Positions 18,990 through 27,341 of a stretch of DNA of 43,322 nt are shown here, one piece after another. The notes under the pieces are model-generated. The model was given only the letters and a program-made list of their open reading frames with translations. It was not told the DNA's origin and did no database searches. This DNA comes from Verrucomicrobiota bacterium (lineage in GTDB: Bacteria > Verrucomicrobiota > Verrucomicrobiia > Opitutales > Opitutaceae), in the NCBI GenBank assembly GCA_016721945.1, contig JADKHC010000026.1:1-43322 (forward strand), written 5' to 3'. The position numbers and the translations under genes are program-made. Position 1 is the first letter of the stretch; each line of letters starts with the position of its first letter.

Positions 18990-19351
18990 TCACGTTTTGC
19001 TATGGGTAGGAGCTGAAGTGAGACTGGGGGCGAGGTTGAGTTTGCCGCAGAAGAAGAGGATTCTGGTGCGGTAGTTTTCGAAGCGGCGGAGGCCACAGGC
19101 GTTGGCTTTGATCGCTTGGATCTTGGAGTTGAATCCCTCGGTGAGGGCGTTGGTGATGCGGGTTTGGCGGTGTCGCGGCCGGCGACCACTTCCAGCACAC
19201 GGCGACCGATCAGGTCGGTCATCAAGGACACGTAGCTTTGACCGCGCAAAAATGTAACCTCGAACACGACTGGCTTTGCCTGTTCGTCCGCTGAAAAGGC
19301 TGGCATCGGGAGCGTCAACACTACTGCCGCATGAATCCATTTGTGCCGCAT
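18990..19351 (-). pseudogene. ISL3-family transposase remnant
   Basis: Minus-strand remnant in two frames. One frame carries FLRGQSYVSLMTDL followed by GRRVLEVVAGRDT, which resembles the segment after the first catalytic Asp of ISL3 transposases. The frame then changes near 19165 to TNALTEGFNSKIQAIKANA and RRFENYRTRILFFCGKL, the typical ISL3 C-terminus, ending at a stop at 18990. The two pieces are normally separated by roughly 150-200 residues, so the middle of the gene is deleted as well as frameshifted. No terminal inverted repeats were found. It marks past mobile-element activity at the edge of the biosynthetic cluster. Confidence 0.75.
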
Positions 19352-19436
19352 TGGATTTGGTCTTCTGCCGAACCTCTGAGTAGAAGCGTTTCGTCGATGT
19401 TAGACCTTTGACTTGTTTAGTAGGTTCAACCCGCAA

Positions 19437-19773
19437 CGAGATGACTAGCCGGGCGCATGCTAAAGCCAGCTGTTTTTTTCAGTGTATACTACAATTATAT
19501 TGTGCTCTACCGACAGAGTTTCAAAGAACTCGGCCACGGAACATATAATAATATGACCACTGTTAGCTGCTTTCAATAAATATAAATATTGAAGGCTGGC
19601 TGGCTGGATTCGAATGCTCTGCTTAAGGGCATTACCTCAACCTAATAACTTATCGGTTTAAAACAGAAAACATATAGCAGTTTGTATTTATGCAAACATA
19701 GTTGCAGAGCATGTATTACTGCCCAGTCCCTCGACTTTGAAGGTACTTTTCAGAAATCCATCCTCATTTATGG
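19437..19773 (+). other. AT-rich leader region before the cluster
   Basis: About 340 bases without a gene, visibly more AT-rich than the flanks (for example 19482-19500 and 19570-19590). It precedes the first exporter gene and likely contains the promoter of the cluster, but no -10/-35 pair or operator stands out enough to call. Confidence 0.4.
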
Positions 19774-21054
19774 ATGGCGAATTTTCAAATGGTGACAGAT
19801 CAAAATATCAGGACTTCAGTAAGTACGCAATCAATCGGCAATAAAACCGTTGATGGGGATGTATTGAATGATCTTAAAATCCACAGACCAACGGTGGCGC
19901 CAAAGCCCAGGAGGGGCGGCTTGGTTGTCGGTATTGTGCTTGTTGTATGCTTAATAGTTATTGCGATTTGGTGGCCGGGTTGGCGATCAACGATTGTCGT
20001 TAGAACCGCCTCTGCTCAGCTTGGTGGTTTGAGTGGTTCGGCGACGTTGCTCAACGCTTCCGGTTATGTAGTTGCTCGCAGAGCGGCGACAGTTTCTTCA
20101 AAAGAAACCGGACGAGTGCTGGAAGTGCTGATTGACGAGGGTATGCATGTAAAAGAGGGGCAGGTTCTTGCGAGACTCGATCCGGTCAATATTCAAACAA
20201 CCCTGGATCTTGCAGCGGCGCAATTGGAGTCGGCCCGCAATGGGTTGGGCGAGACTGCTGCGATCCTCGAGCAGTCGAAGCGTACGTTGCGTCGGGTGAT
20301 GCAGCTTTCCGAAAAACAAATCAGTACCGATGCGGAACTCGAAGTTGCCCGGTCTGATGTTGCTACGCTAGAAGCCCGACTCGGGCGTCAGCGCGCCGAA
20401 GTAGTGGTGGCTGAGTGCAACCTTGCTGTGTATAAACAGCAGCTTGATGATCTTGTTATTCGTGCGCCTTTTGCCGGAGTAGTGACTTCCAAAAATGCTC
20501 AGCCGGGGGAGATGATCTCTCCTATGTCGGCCGGGGGTAGTTATACTCGTACTGGAATCTGTACAATAGTGGATATGGCATCACTCGAAGTGGAGGTGGA
20601 TGTTAATGAAAGTTACATTAATCGCGTGGTGCCTGGTCAGCCTGTCGTATCCACCTTGGACTCGTATCAAGATTGGCACATCCCATCTAAAGTGATTGCG
20701 ATCATTCCGTCGGCAGATCGGCAAAAAGCCACGGTAAAAGTTCGAGTCGGATTCGAGGCCATTGATTCACGGATTTTGCCCGAAATGAGTATAAAAGTGG
20801 CTTTTCAAAGTGCAGATAACAAGCAGCTCGCTGCGACGCGAAAGCTGATCATCCCCAAATCTGCTTTAAAATATCTGGACGGACGAGCTGCGGTGTGGGT
20901 TGTGAATCTTGGGCGAGTCGAGCGAAGGGCCATTGCCGTGGTGGAAACCCGGGGGGATGATGTGGAGGTAGGCAGTGGTTTGGCGGAGGGCGAGAATGTA
21001 GTGGTGGATGGCCACGAGACTTTGAATGAGGGCGTCCGTGTAATCGAAAAATGA
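19774..21054 (+). CDS. Membrane fusion/adaptor protein, MacA/HlyD type
   Basis: A 426-residue periplasmic adaptor of a tripartite efflux pump. A cytosolic N-terminus is followed by one transmembrane helix (about 49-69), then a biotinyl-lipoyl-like half (SSKETGRVLEVLIDEGMHVK), a helical hairpin (about 145-215, LDLAAAQLESARNGLGETAA), the second lipoyl half (LVIRAPFAGVVTSKNAQPGE) and beta-barrel/membrane-proximal domains to the C-terminus. It would link the downstream ABC transporter to an outer-membrane channel, which is not in the window. Its stop overlaps the ABC ATPase start (ATGA). The start ATG 19774 lacks a clear ribosome binding site; Met6 at 19789 is an alternative. Confidence 0.88.
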   Translation: MANFQMVTDQNIRTSVSTQSIGNKTVDGDVLNDLKIHRPTVAPKPRRGGLVVGIVLVVCLIVIAIWWPGWRSTIVVRTASAQLGGLSGSATLLNASGYVVARRAATVSSKETGRVLEVLIDEGMHVKEGQVLARLDPVNIQTTLDLAAAQLESARNGLGETAAILEQSKRTLRRVMQLSEKQISTDAELEVARSDVATLEARLGRQRAEVVVAECNLAVYKQQLDDLVIRAPFAGVVTSKNAQPGEMISPMSAGGSYTRTGICTIVDMASLEVEVDVNESYINRVVPGQPVVSTLDSYQDWHIPSKVIAIIPSADRQKATVKVRVGFEAIDSRILPEMSIKVAFQSADNKQLAATRKLIIPKSALKYLDGRAAVWVVNLGRVERRAIAVVETRGDDVEVGSGLAEGENVVVDGHETLNEGVRVIEK

Positions 21055-21755
21055 ATATGCGCGCGAATAATGATATTATCGTTCGGGTGAAAGACGTGGA
21101 CAAAGTGTTTCGCCGCGGGGGCGAAGAGATTCAGGTACTGACAGGTCTCAATCTCGAAGTGCCGCAGGCTGAATTCCTGGCTTTGATGGGGCCGTCCGGG
21201 TCTGGAAAGTCCACGCTGCTTAATCTTATTGGTGGATTGGATCGAGCTTCACGGGGAACCGTTGAAATCGGAGAGGACCGAGTGGACACAATGTCCGAGC
21301 GAAATCTGGCGAGATGGAGGGCGCGGCATATTGGTCTGGTATTTCAATTCTATAATTTACTCCCTGTGCTTACAGCCGAGAGGAACGTCGAGTTACCGCT
21401 GCTGCTGACGCATCTATCAAAAAAAGAAAGGCTAAGACATGTCGAGACGGCTTTGCGTGTAGTGGGTCTTTCCCATCGCATGCGACATTTCCCGAATCAA
21501 CTTTCGGGCGGCGAGCAACAACGTGTAGGTATCGCTCGCGCCATCGTGACCGATCCAACTATTTTGCTATGCGACGAACCGACTGGAGATTTAGATCGTA
21601 AGTCGGGCGACGAAATTCTTGCCCTGTTACAGGCGCTCAATCGTGAGCAGGGTAAGACTATAATAATGGTGACCCATGACCCGCATGCTTCGGCGCGGGC
21701 AACGCGCACGGTTCATCTCAACAAAGGGCAGCTTTTCTCGGAGAGACCAGAATGA
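21051..21755 (+). CDS. ABC transporter ATP-binding protein, MacB/LolD type
   Basis: A 234-residue ATPase. Walker A GPSGSGKST is at 47-55, the Q-loop is in LVFQFYNLLPVLTAERNVEL, the signature is LSGGEQQRVGIARAI, Walker B is ILLCDEPTGDLD and the H-loop is in MVTHDP. The QFYNLLPVLTA-type Q-loop region is typical of the MacB/LolD/FtsE branch, which powers mechanotransmission rather than classical import. Both gene borders overlap neighbours by ATGA. With the adaptor and two FtsX permeases it should form an efflux pump, presumably for the cluster product. Confidence 0.93.
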   Translation: MNMRANNDIIVRVKDVDKVFRRGGEEIQVLTGLNLEVPQAEFLALMGPSGSGKSTLLNLIGGLDRASRGTVEIGEDRVDTMSERNLARWRARHIGLVFQFYNLLPVLTAERNVELPLLLTHLSKKERLRHVETALRVVGLSHRMRHFPNQLSGGEQQRVGIARAIVTDPTILLCDEPTGDLDRKSGDEILALLQALNREQGKTIIMVTHDPHASARATRTVHLNKGQLFSERPE

Positions 21756-22909
21756 AGTTCATCTATCTTGTCTGGCGGAATCTCGTTCGCAAAAAGCTGC
21801 GGACCACTTTGACTGTTCTATCAATATTGATCGCATTTCTGCTCTACGGATTCTTGGGGGCAATTCGTCAATCGTTGACCGCCGGGGTTAGAACGGACGG
21901 GGCCGACCGCTTGGTAGTTCGACACAGTGTATCCATTACTCAAATGCTTCCTGCTGCCTACAAAGAACACATTGAGCGCATACAAGGTGTGGTTGCGGCT
22001 GTTCATCAATCATGGTTTGGAGGCTTTTATCAAGACCCCAAAAACACCGTCATGTCGATGCCAGTGGTACCGGAAGAGTATTTGGCGATGTTTCCAGATA
22101 TTGTGTTGGCTAAGGTAGCCCAAAAGGATTGGCAGGCGGATCGCACGGGTGCGGTTGTTGGCCGAACCACTGCCAATCGTTTTGGATGGAGAGTTGGCGA
22201 TCGCGTGACACTGAAGTCTTCGATTTGGCAGCGTGAAAATGGCAGTAATGCGTGGGAGTTTAATATTGTTGGAATCTACGATGGCGCGAAGAAAGACACT
22301 GATACGTCGGGGTTCTATTTCAGGTATGATTATTTCGATGAAGGGCGTGCCTACGCTAAGGGGCAAATTGGCTGGTATACCGTGAAAGTTAAGAGCGCGT
22401 CACATGCGGGTAAGATTGCAAAGGAGATCGATGCCGAGTTTGCCAATTCAGCGTGCGAGACAAAAGCCGAGCCCGAAGGTGTATTTGCACAGGGGTTCGC
22501 GCAACAGGTGGGTGATATTGGTGCGATGATGATCGCTATCCTCAGCCCAGTTTTCTTTACCATCATATTGGTTGCGGGCAACACCATGGCGCAGGCAGTT
22601 CGTGAGCGAACCGAGGAGTTAGGAGTGCTGAAGGCGATGGGTTTCACCAATGAGCTTGTGTTCGTCGTGGTCCTGGCCGAGTCCACACTGATATCGGTTT
22701 TAGGAGGATTGACCGGTCTTGGTTTTGCTTGGTTAATCACCTCTCGAGGTAGCCTGGCGCCCGGCATGTTTCCGGTTTTCTTTGTGCCACTCCGTGATTT
22801 GGTGATAGGCGTAGGGTTGGCTTTTGTGTTGGGTTTGGTTGCCGGAGTGTTTCCCGCCCTCCAAGCGATGAAATTGCATACCTCGACGGCGTTACGCCGC
22901 CAGACCTAG
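21752..22909 (+). CDS. FtsX/MacB-type permease, first copy
   Basis: A 385-residue inner-membrane permease. The N-terminal transmembrane helix (about 14-37) follows the basic segment WRNLVRKKLRTT. A periplasmic MacB-PCD-like domain covers about 40-245. The C-terminal FtsX domain has three helices, including IGAMMIAILSPVFFTIILVA and a cytosolic coupling segment RERTEELGVLKAMGF. It overlaps the ABC gene by ATGA. It likely pairs with the second permease as a heterodimer, since two different permeases follow one ATPase. Confidence 0.88.
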   Translation: MKFIYLVWRNLVRKKLRTTLTVLSILIAFLLYGFLGAIRQSLTAGVRTDGADRLVVRHSVSITQMLPAAYKEHIERIQGVVAAVHQSWFGGFYQDPKNTVMSMPVVPEEYLAMFPDIVLAKVAQKDWQADRTGAVVGRTTANRFGWRVGDRVTLKSSIWQRENGSNAWEFNIVGIYDGAKKDTDTSGFYFRYDYFDEGRAYAKGQIGWYTVKVKSASHAGKIAKEIDAEFANSACETKAEPEGVFAQGFAQQVGDIGAMMIAILSPVFFTIILVAGNTMAQAVRERTEELGVLKAMGFTNELVFVVVLAESTLISVLGGLTGLGFAWLITSRGSLAPGMFPVFFVPLRDLVIGVGLAFVLGLVAGVFPALQAMKLHTSTALRRQT

Positions 22910-22922
22910 TCAATCCTGCGCA

Positions 22923-22939
22923 CTTAATTTTTCATTAAG
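22923..22939 (+). repeat. Small intercistronic palindrome between the two permease genes
   Basis: CTTAAT and ATTAAG form a perfect 6-bp stem around a TTTTC loop in the 38-base gap between the permease genes. It could slow or protect mRNA, but the stem is short and AT-rich and has no U-run, so it is not a terminator. Confidence 0.3.
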
Positions 22940-22947
22940 ACAGCGTT

Positions 22948-24147
22948 ATGATTTCAATCTCTAATTGGTTTTCACAGGTGGCCTCGATCACTTTGGTGAA
23001 TTTGAGTTCTCTGAAGGAGCGTCGCGGATCGGCTATTTCTGCTTCTGTGGGCATTGCTGGAGTCGTGGCAGTGCTGGTGGGCGTGCTTTCAATTGCTGAA
23101 GGATTTCGTCATGCGATGAAGTCGACTGGATCGGCTGATGTAGCGTTAGTCTTGCGCAATGGAGCTGATAGCGAAATGTCCAGTGGTGTTGGAAGAGAGG
23201 AGACCCGTATCATTGGAGATGCCCCAGGAGTTGCACGAGATAACAGCGGTCCGTTGTCATCACCGGAACTATTTGTAATCGTCAATCTTCCAAAGCGGTC
23301 AACCGGAACAGATGCAAATGTATCAATGCGGGGAGTCGGCTCTGCTGCGTATACATTGCATGATAAATTCCAGTTGTTGCGGGGTCGGAAATTTGAGTTG
23401 GGACGCAATGAGATTATAGTAGGAGTGGGCGCGGCACGCGAATTCGCCGGTCTCGACATTGGCCATACTATTAAGCTTGGAGCGAATGTGTGGACTGTGG
23501 TTGGAATATTTTCAGCAGGGGGTGGCGTTGCTGAATCGGAGATTTGGACGGATGCGGCTGTGCTACAGCCAGCATATCACCGCGGTGATATTTTCCAGTC
23601 CGTATGTGTGAAACTGAGTTCGCCCGACAAATTTCAAACGTTTAAGGACGCGCTAACATCCGATCCGCGGTTGAACCTAAAAGTCGTGAGGCAAAGTGAC
23701 TATTATGCCGAACAATCAACCGGGATCACTACTTTTATACAAGGTATCGGAATGTTGATTGCTTTTCTTATGGCGCTGGGAGCGCTCTTTGGAGCATTGA
23801 ATACTATGTACGGTGCGGTATCGGCGCGAGTCCGTGAAATTGCCACCTTGCGGGCGATTGGCTTTGGCCCTTTCGCGATTATATTTTCCATCCTCTTCGA
23901 ATCGCTTGTGCTCGCATTAATCGGCGGCATGTTTGGTGCAGCCGGAGCTTATTACGTCTTCAATGGTTTCACTGCCACAACAATAAATTGGCAGACCTTT
24001 AGCCAAGTGGCCTTTTCTTTTCGGGTTTCTCCCCATCTGCTTTTTGATGCTATCCTTTGGGCTGCGGTGATTGGTGTTTTGGGAGGACTCTTCCCGGCTA
24101 TCCGCGCTGCACGACTGCCAGTGGCATTGGCCCTTCGCGAAATCTAG
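22948..24147 (+). CDS. FtsX/MacB-type permease, second copy
   Basis: A 399-residue permease with the same plan as the preceding gene: an N-terminal helix (about 30-53, ISASVGIAGVVAVLVGVLSI), a periplasmic domain (about 55-265) and a C-terminal FtsX domain with three helices and the coupling segment SARVREIATLRAIGFGP. Sequence identity to the first copy looks low, so this is an old duplication or heteromeric partner. It is separated from the first copy by 38 bases with a small hairpin and from the MFS gene by 27 bases. It is expected in the inner membrane as part of the cluster's efflux complex. Confidence 0.87.
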   Translation: MISISNWFSQVASITLVNLSSLKERRGSAISASVGIAGVVAVLVGVLSIAEGFRHAMKSTGSADVALVLRNGADSEMSSGVGREETRIIGDAPGVARDNSGPLSSPELFVIVNLPKRSTGTDANVSMRGVGSAAYTLHDKFQLLRGRKFELGRNEIIVGVGAAREFAGLDIGHTIKLGANVWTVVGIFSAGGGVAESEIWTDAAVLQPAYHRGDIFQSVCVKLSSPDKFQTFKDALTSDPRLNLKVVRQSDYYAEQSTGITTFIQGIGMLIAFLMALGALFGALNTMYGAVSARVREIATLRAIGFGPFAIIFSILFESLVLALIGGMFGAAGAYYVFNGFTATTINWQTFSQVAFSFRVSPHLLFDAILWAAVIGVLGGLFPAIRAARLPVALALREI

Positions 24148-24174
24148 ATCGTTATATCTAAAACATTTCATTAT

Positions 24175-25794
24175 ATGAACACAGCTGCCGAAAAGTCCCC
24201 GACGCCCTTCGCCAATACGCGCTCAGTATCTGGTGGAGCGGTGGCATCGGTTCTAATTGGACTCATTTTGGCTGCACTCGACCAAACGGTGGTTGTAACT
24301 GCTTTGCCTTCTATGATCGGGCAACTCGGTCGGCTAGATCTAGCTACATGGGTCTTTTCAGCATACATGATTGCCGAGCTTTCAACCATGTTGATCGCCG
24401 GCAAGTTGGCGGATCGTTTTGGCCGTAAGCGATTGTTTCTTGTCGGGGTGGCAATTTTCCTGATTGGTTCGGCTTTGTGTGGCATGGCTTCTTCGATGGA
24501 GGCGCTTATTGCCTGCCGTTTCTTGCAGGGCATTGGTGGCGGTGCACTTACCCCCACGGCCTTCACCCTTATTTTTGAGATGTTTCCTCCGCAGAGGCAG
24601 CACTTTCTCCAAGGCTTGCTGAGTGGCGTCTTCGCTCTGGCTGCTATGGTGGGGCCGCTTCTAGGCGCGTTCCTGACGGTACACTGGGGGTGGCACAGCG
24701 TGTTTTTTGTGAACCTGCCTTTTGGGGTAGTCTCCATGGTCGTCCTTTCACTCACCTTTCATGAGGTTCCGTGGCATCTTCGCGTTTTGCCGCCAGGCGT
24801 GGAGACTCCGCAGCATCGCCATGATCTTCCGTTCGATATATGGGGTATGGTCTGGTTGGTTGGGTCGGTCGTCTCCCTACTTCTTTGTGTGGAGATCGCG
24901 GTTAGTTATGGACTCGCTCATCTTGGTGCCACTGCCAGTGGTATTGTCTTTGTCGTTTGCATGGCATTTTTCCTTCGCACCGAAGGGCGCGCAACGGATC
25001 CTCTTGTTGACCTGGGTTACTTTCGAGATTGGTCGTTCAGCGCTGCGCAAGTCTGCAACTTTCTTTTTGGAGCGGTCATGATGGCTCCTATCGTGTTTGT
25101 GCCATTATTTGTCCAGGGTGTTCAGGCTGCATCTCCAGAGGTCGCCGGGCGTCTGCTTGCTCCGATGATGATCAGTGTGGCCGCTGGTTCGGCCATTGGT
25201 GGGCGTTTAGTCGAAAAGTTCTCCTTTCGCGGTAATCTGCTTATATCCTGCGCTTTTTTGCTCCCCAGCCAAATCGTGCTCGCCATGATTTCACCGACCT
25301 CGGGAACGACGGCTATCCAATTTGCCCTTATCGCAGCTGGGATCGGCGTGGGATTAAGTTTTCCAGTTTTGTTTCTTGTAACATTGCAGCATACGCCTCT
25401 CCACGCGCGAGCTTCAGGTAATTCGCTAGTGATGTTTTTCCGGACGTTGGGCTCCGGGCTCGGTGTGGCTTTGCTGGGTCTGGCCCAAATCGCGCACCTA
25501 CGTCATCACGTCGCGGCGGGCGGTGACAATATTTGGCGGTATCTTCACGACTTTCATGCGGTTTTTCAGCCTGAACTTCGCGCCGCACTTTCTGCGGCCG
25601 CACTCGGTGATTTCACGACGGCTCTATCTGCCTCGGTCGGCTATGTCTTTCTATGGTCGTCCGGCCTTTCACTTTTGATCGTCATTTGTACCTGGGCCAT
25701 GGGTAGCAAACGCTTGGATCCTGTCCGCCTCGGGTACGTTTCGCCACCAATTCACGCCGCAGCCGATTCCGTCGAGCTGCAATCCACGCACTGA
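24175..25794 (+). CDS. MFS drug/product exporter, DHA2 (EmrB/QacA) type
   Basis: A 539-residue proton-driven exporter with about 14 hydrophobic segments. The first helix carries LDQTVVVTALPSMIGQLG, the typical DHA2 motif. Motif A GKLADRFGRKRLF lies between helices 2 and 3, and motif C-like GLLSGVFALAAMVGPLLGAF in helix 5. It likely exports the cluster product, giving self-protection, and is the second export route in the cluster. Start ATG 24175. A 50-base gap separates it from the first ACP gene, so the biosynthetic operon might have its own promoter there, although none is obvious. Confidence 0.92.
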   Translation: MNTAAEKSPTPFANTRSVSGGAVASVLIGLILAALDQTVVVTALPSMIGQLGRLDLATWVFSAYMIAELSTMLIAGKLADRFGRKRLFLVGVAIFLIGSALCGMASSMEALIACRFLQGIGGGALTPTAFTLIFEMFPPQRQHFLQGLLSGVFALAAMVGPLLGAFLTVHWGWHSVFFVNLPFGVVSMVVLSLTFHEVPWHLRVLPPGVETPQHRHDLPFDIWGMVWLVGSVVSLLLCVEIAVSYGLAHLGATASGIVFVVCMAFFLRTEGRATDPLVDLGYFRDWSFSAAQVCNFLFGAVMMAPIVFVPLFVQGVQAASPEVAGRLLAPMMISVAAGSAIGGRLVEKFSFRGNLLISCAFLLPSQIVLAMISPTSGTTAIQFALIAAGIGVGLSFPVLFLVTLQHTPLHARASGNSLVMFFRTLGSGLGVALLGLAQIAHLRHHVAAGGDNIWRYLHDFHAVFQPELRAALSAAALGDFTTALSASVGYVFLWSSGLSLLIVICTWAMGSKRLDPVRLGYVSPPIHAAADSVELQSTH

Positions 25795-25844
25795 TTACTG
25801 GATAACTTGTTCCTTTCTCAACCGCTCCATCACCACAAAAACCT

Positions 25845-26111
25845 ATGAACATATCCGCTATAGCCCAACCCATCGACGACTTGTCTGCGTTTATCACAAC
25901 CACCTGTCGGGAAAAAATGAATATTGAGATTGCTGGCGACGTCCCGGCAGGGGCGTCTATCGAGCAGGCCTTTGGGCTCGACTCGATTTCCACCTACGAA
26001 CTGATCCTTGCATTGGAAGAACGTTACAAACGCAAGGTCGCCGATGCGGACATTCCGAAGATCGCCAAGATGACCATTGCCGAGTTGCACGCCTATTTCG
26101 TCGCCGCCTGA
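25845..26111 (+). CDS. Acyl carrier protein 1
   Basis: An 88-residue carrier protein. The phosphopantetheine attachment serine is Ser47 in FGLDSISTYELILALEERY; the following helices fit the ACP four-helix bundle. The ketosynthase gene begins 3 bases after its stop, so it probably carries the chain that the ketosynthase extends. It differs clearly from the second ACP of the cluster (29442), which suggests two separate acyl-carrier roles. No phosphopantetheinyl transferase is seen in the window; a housekeeping enzyme would have to activate it. Confidence 0.9.
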   Translation: MNISAIAQPIDDLSAFITTTCREKMNIEIAGDVPAGASIEQAFGLDSISTYELILALEERYKRKVADADIPKIAKMTIAELHAYFVAA

Positions 26112-26114
26112 TCT

Positions 26115-27341
26115 ATGCCGCATCGCGTCGTAATCACTGGTTTCGGTGTCGCCACGACCTTTGGGTTCGGTGCAGCTCCGATTTTGGACAATGTCTTTGC
26201 TGGCCGTCATGGCTTTCGCGCCATCGCCAGTTTTGACACTGCGGCGAGCTTTGCCAAGCGGGGCGGCGAGATGCAAGGAGGCGAGCGTTCCTACCGGGCT
26301 TTCTTGCGACGCTGCACCGATGATGCCCTGGCGGAAGCCGGTCTGGATTTAAACCGTGACCATCGGTTGCTAAGTCAGGCTGCTATCGCAGTTGGAAACC
26401 TGGGCGATGGGGCGATCTTACAGGAATTCTTCTCCCAATTTCGTGAGGAACAACCTGATTTTCGTGCTACTAGGAGCGTTTTCCCTAACCCAACTGGAGG
26501 CGAGGCTATAACAATCGATGATTGCGCGCCTTTTACGCACGCTGATGCACTGGCCATGCAACTCCGTAGCGAGGGGCCGCGCTTGGCTTTTACCAATGCC
26601 TGTGTGGCTTCCACCAATGCCATTGGTTGGGGCTACGACCAGGTTCGTCACGGCCGTGCCCCATGCGCCTTTGTTGGCGGGCTCAATGTATTGCATCCGC
26701 TCGTGTTTCACAATTTCGACTCAAGCCGCGCCATGACGACCGACATCGTGCGTCCCTTTTCCAAGGGGCGTACGGGTCTGCTCATCGGCGACGGCGCGGC
26801 GATTCTGGTGCTTGAAGAGCGAGAGGCCGCGCTCGCGCGTGGAGCTCGCCCGTTGGCGGAAATGTTAGGGTGGGGGATTAGCTCCGATGGATTCCATGTC
26901 TCTCAACCTGATCCCTCTGGCGATGGTTTAGCACGTGCCATGCGCATGGCGCTACGCAAAGCCAACTGCCAAATTGACGAAATCGACTACATCAATGCCC
27001 ATGGCACGGGCACACCACTTAACGACAAGAGTGAAACCAAGGCGCTTAAGCAGGTGCTTGGTGACCGGGCGCCCTCCATTCCTGTCAGCTCCACCAAGTC
27101 CACCACCGGGCATATGCTCGAAGCGACGGGCGCTGTCGAAGCCGTGATCTGTCTGCTTGCCCTGCGCACGCAGACGATTCCGCCGACCGCCAACTTTGTG
27201 GAGCGGGACGAGGAGCTCGATCTCGACTATGTCACCGACGGGATGCGGCCTTCCAAGTTGCGCACGGTCGTTTCCAACTCCGCCGCTTTTGGCGGTAACA
27301 ACTGTTCTCTGGTTTTTCGCCGTTTATCGCATGAATACTGA
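26115..27341 (+). CDS. Beta-ketoacyl-ACP synthase (FabF-like)
   Basis: A 408-residue condensing enzyme with full catalytic triad: Cys163 in FTNACVASTNA, His296 in NAHGTGTPLNDKSE and His333 in STKSTTGHMLEATGA. The C-terminal glycine-rich AAFGGNN loop is present. It condenses malonyl-ACP with an acyl-ACP or aryl starter. The next gene encodes a ketosynthase-like domain without the active Cys, a layout like the KS/chain-length-factor pairs of type II polyketide and aryl polyene systems. The start of the fusion gene lies 11 bases inside this gene. Function in elongation is inferred; acting as a priming or transfer enzyme is also possible. Confidence 0.9.
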   Translation: MPHRVVITGFGVATTFGFGAAPILDNVFAGRHGFRAIASFDTAASFAKRGGEMQGGERSYRAFLRRCTDDALAEAGLDLNRDHRLLSQAAIAVGNLGDGAILQEFFSQFREEQPDFRATRSVFPNPTGGEAITIDDCAPFTHADALAMQLRSEGPRLAFTNACVASTNAIGWGYDQVRHGRAPCAFVGGLNVLHPLVFHNFDSSRAMTTDIVRPFSKGRTGLLIGDGAAILVLEEREAALARGARPLAEMLGWGISSDGFHVSQPDPSGDGLARAMRMALRKANCQIDEIDYINAHGTGTPLNDKSETKALKQVLGDRAPSIPVSSTKSTTGHMLEATGAVEAVICLLALRTQTIPPTANFVERDEELDLDYVTDGMRPSKLRTVVSNSAAFGGNNCSLVFRRLSHEY

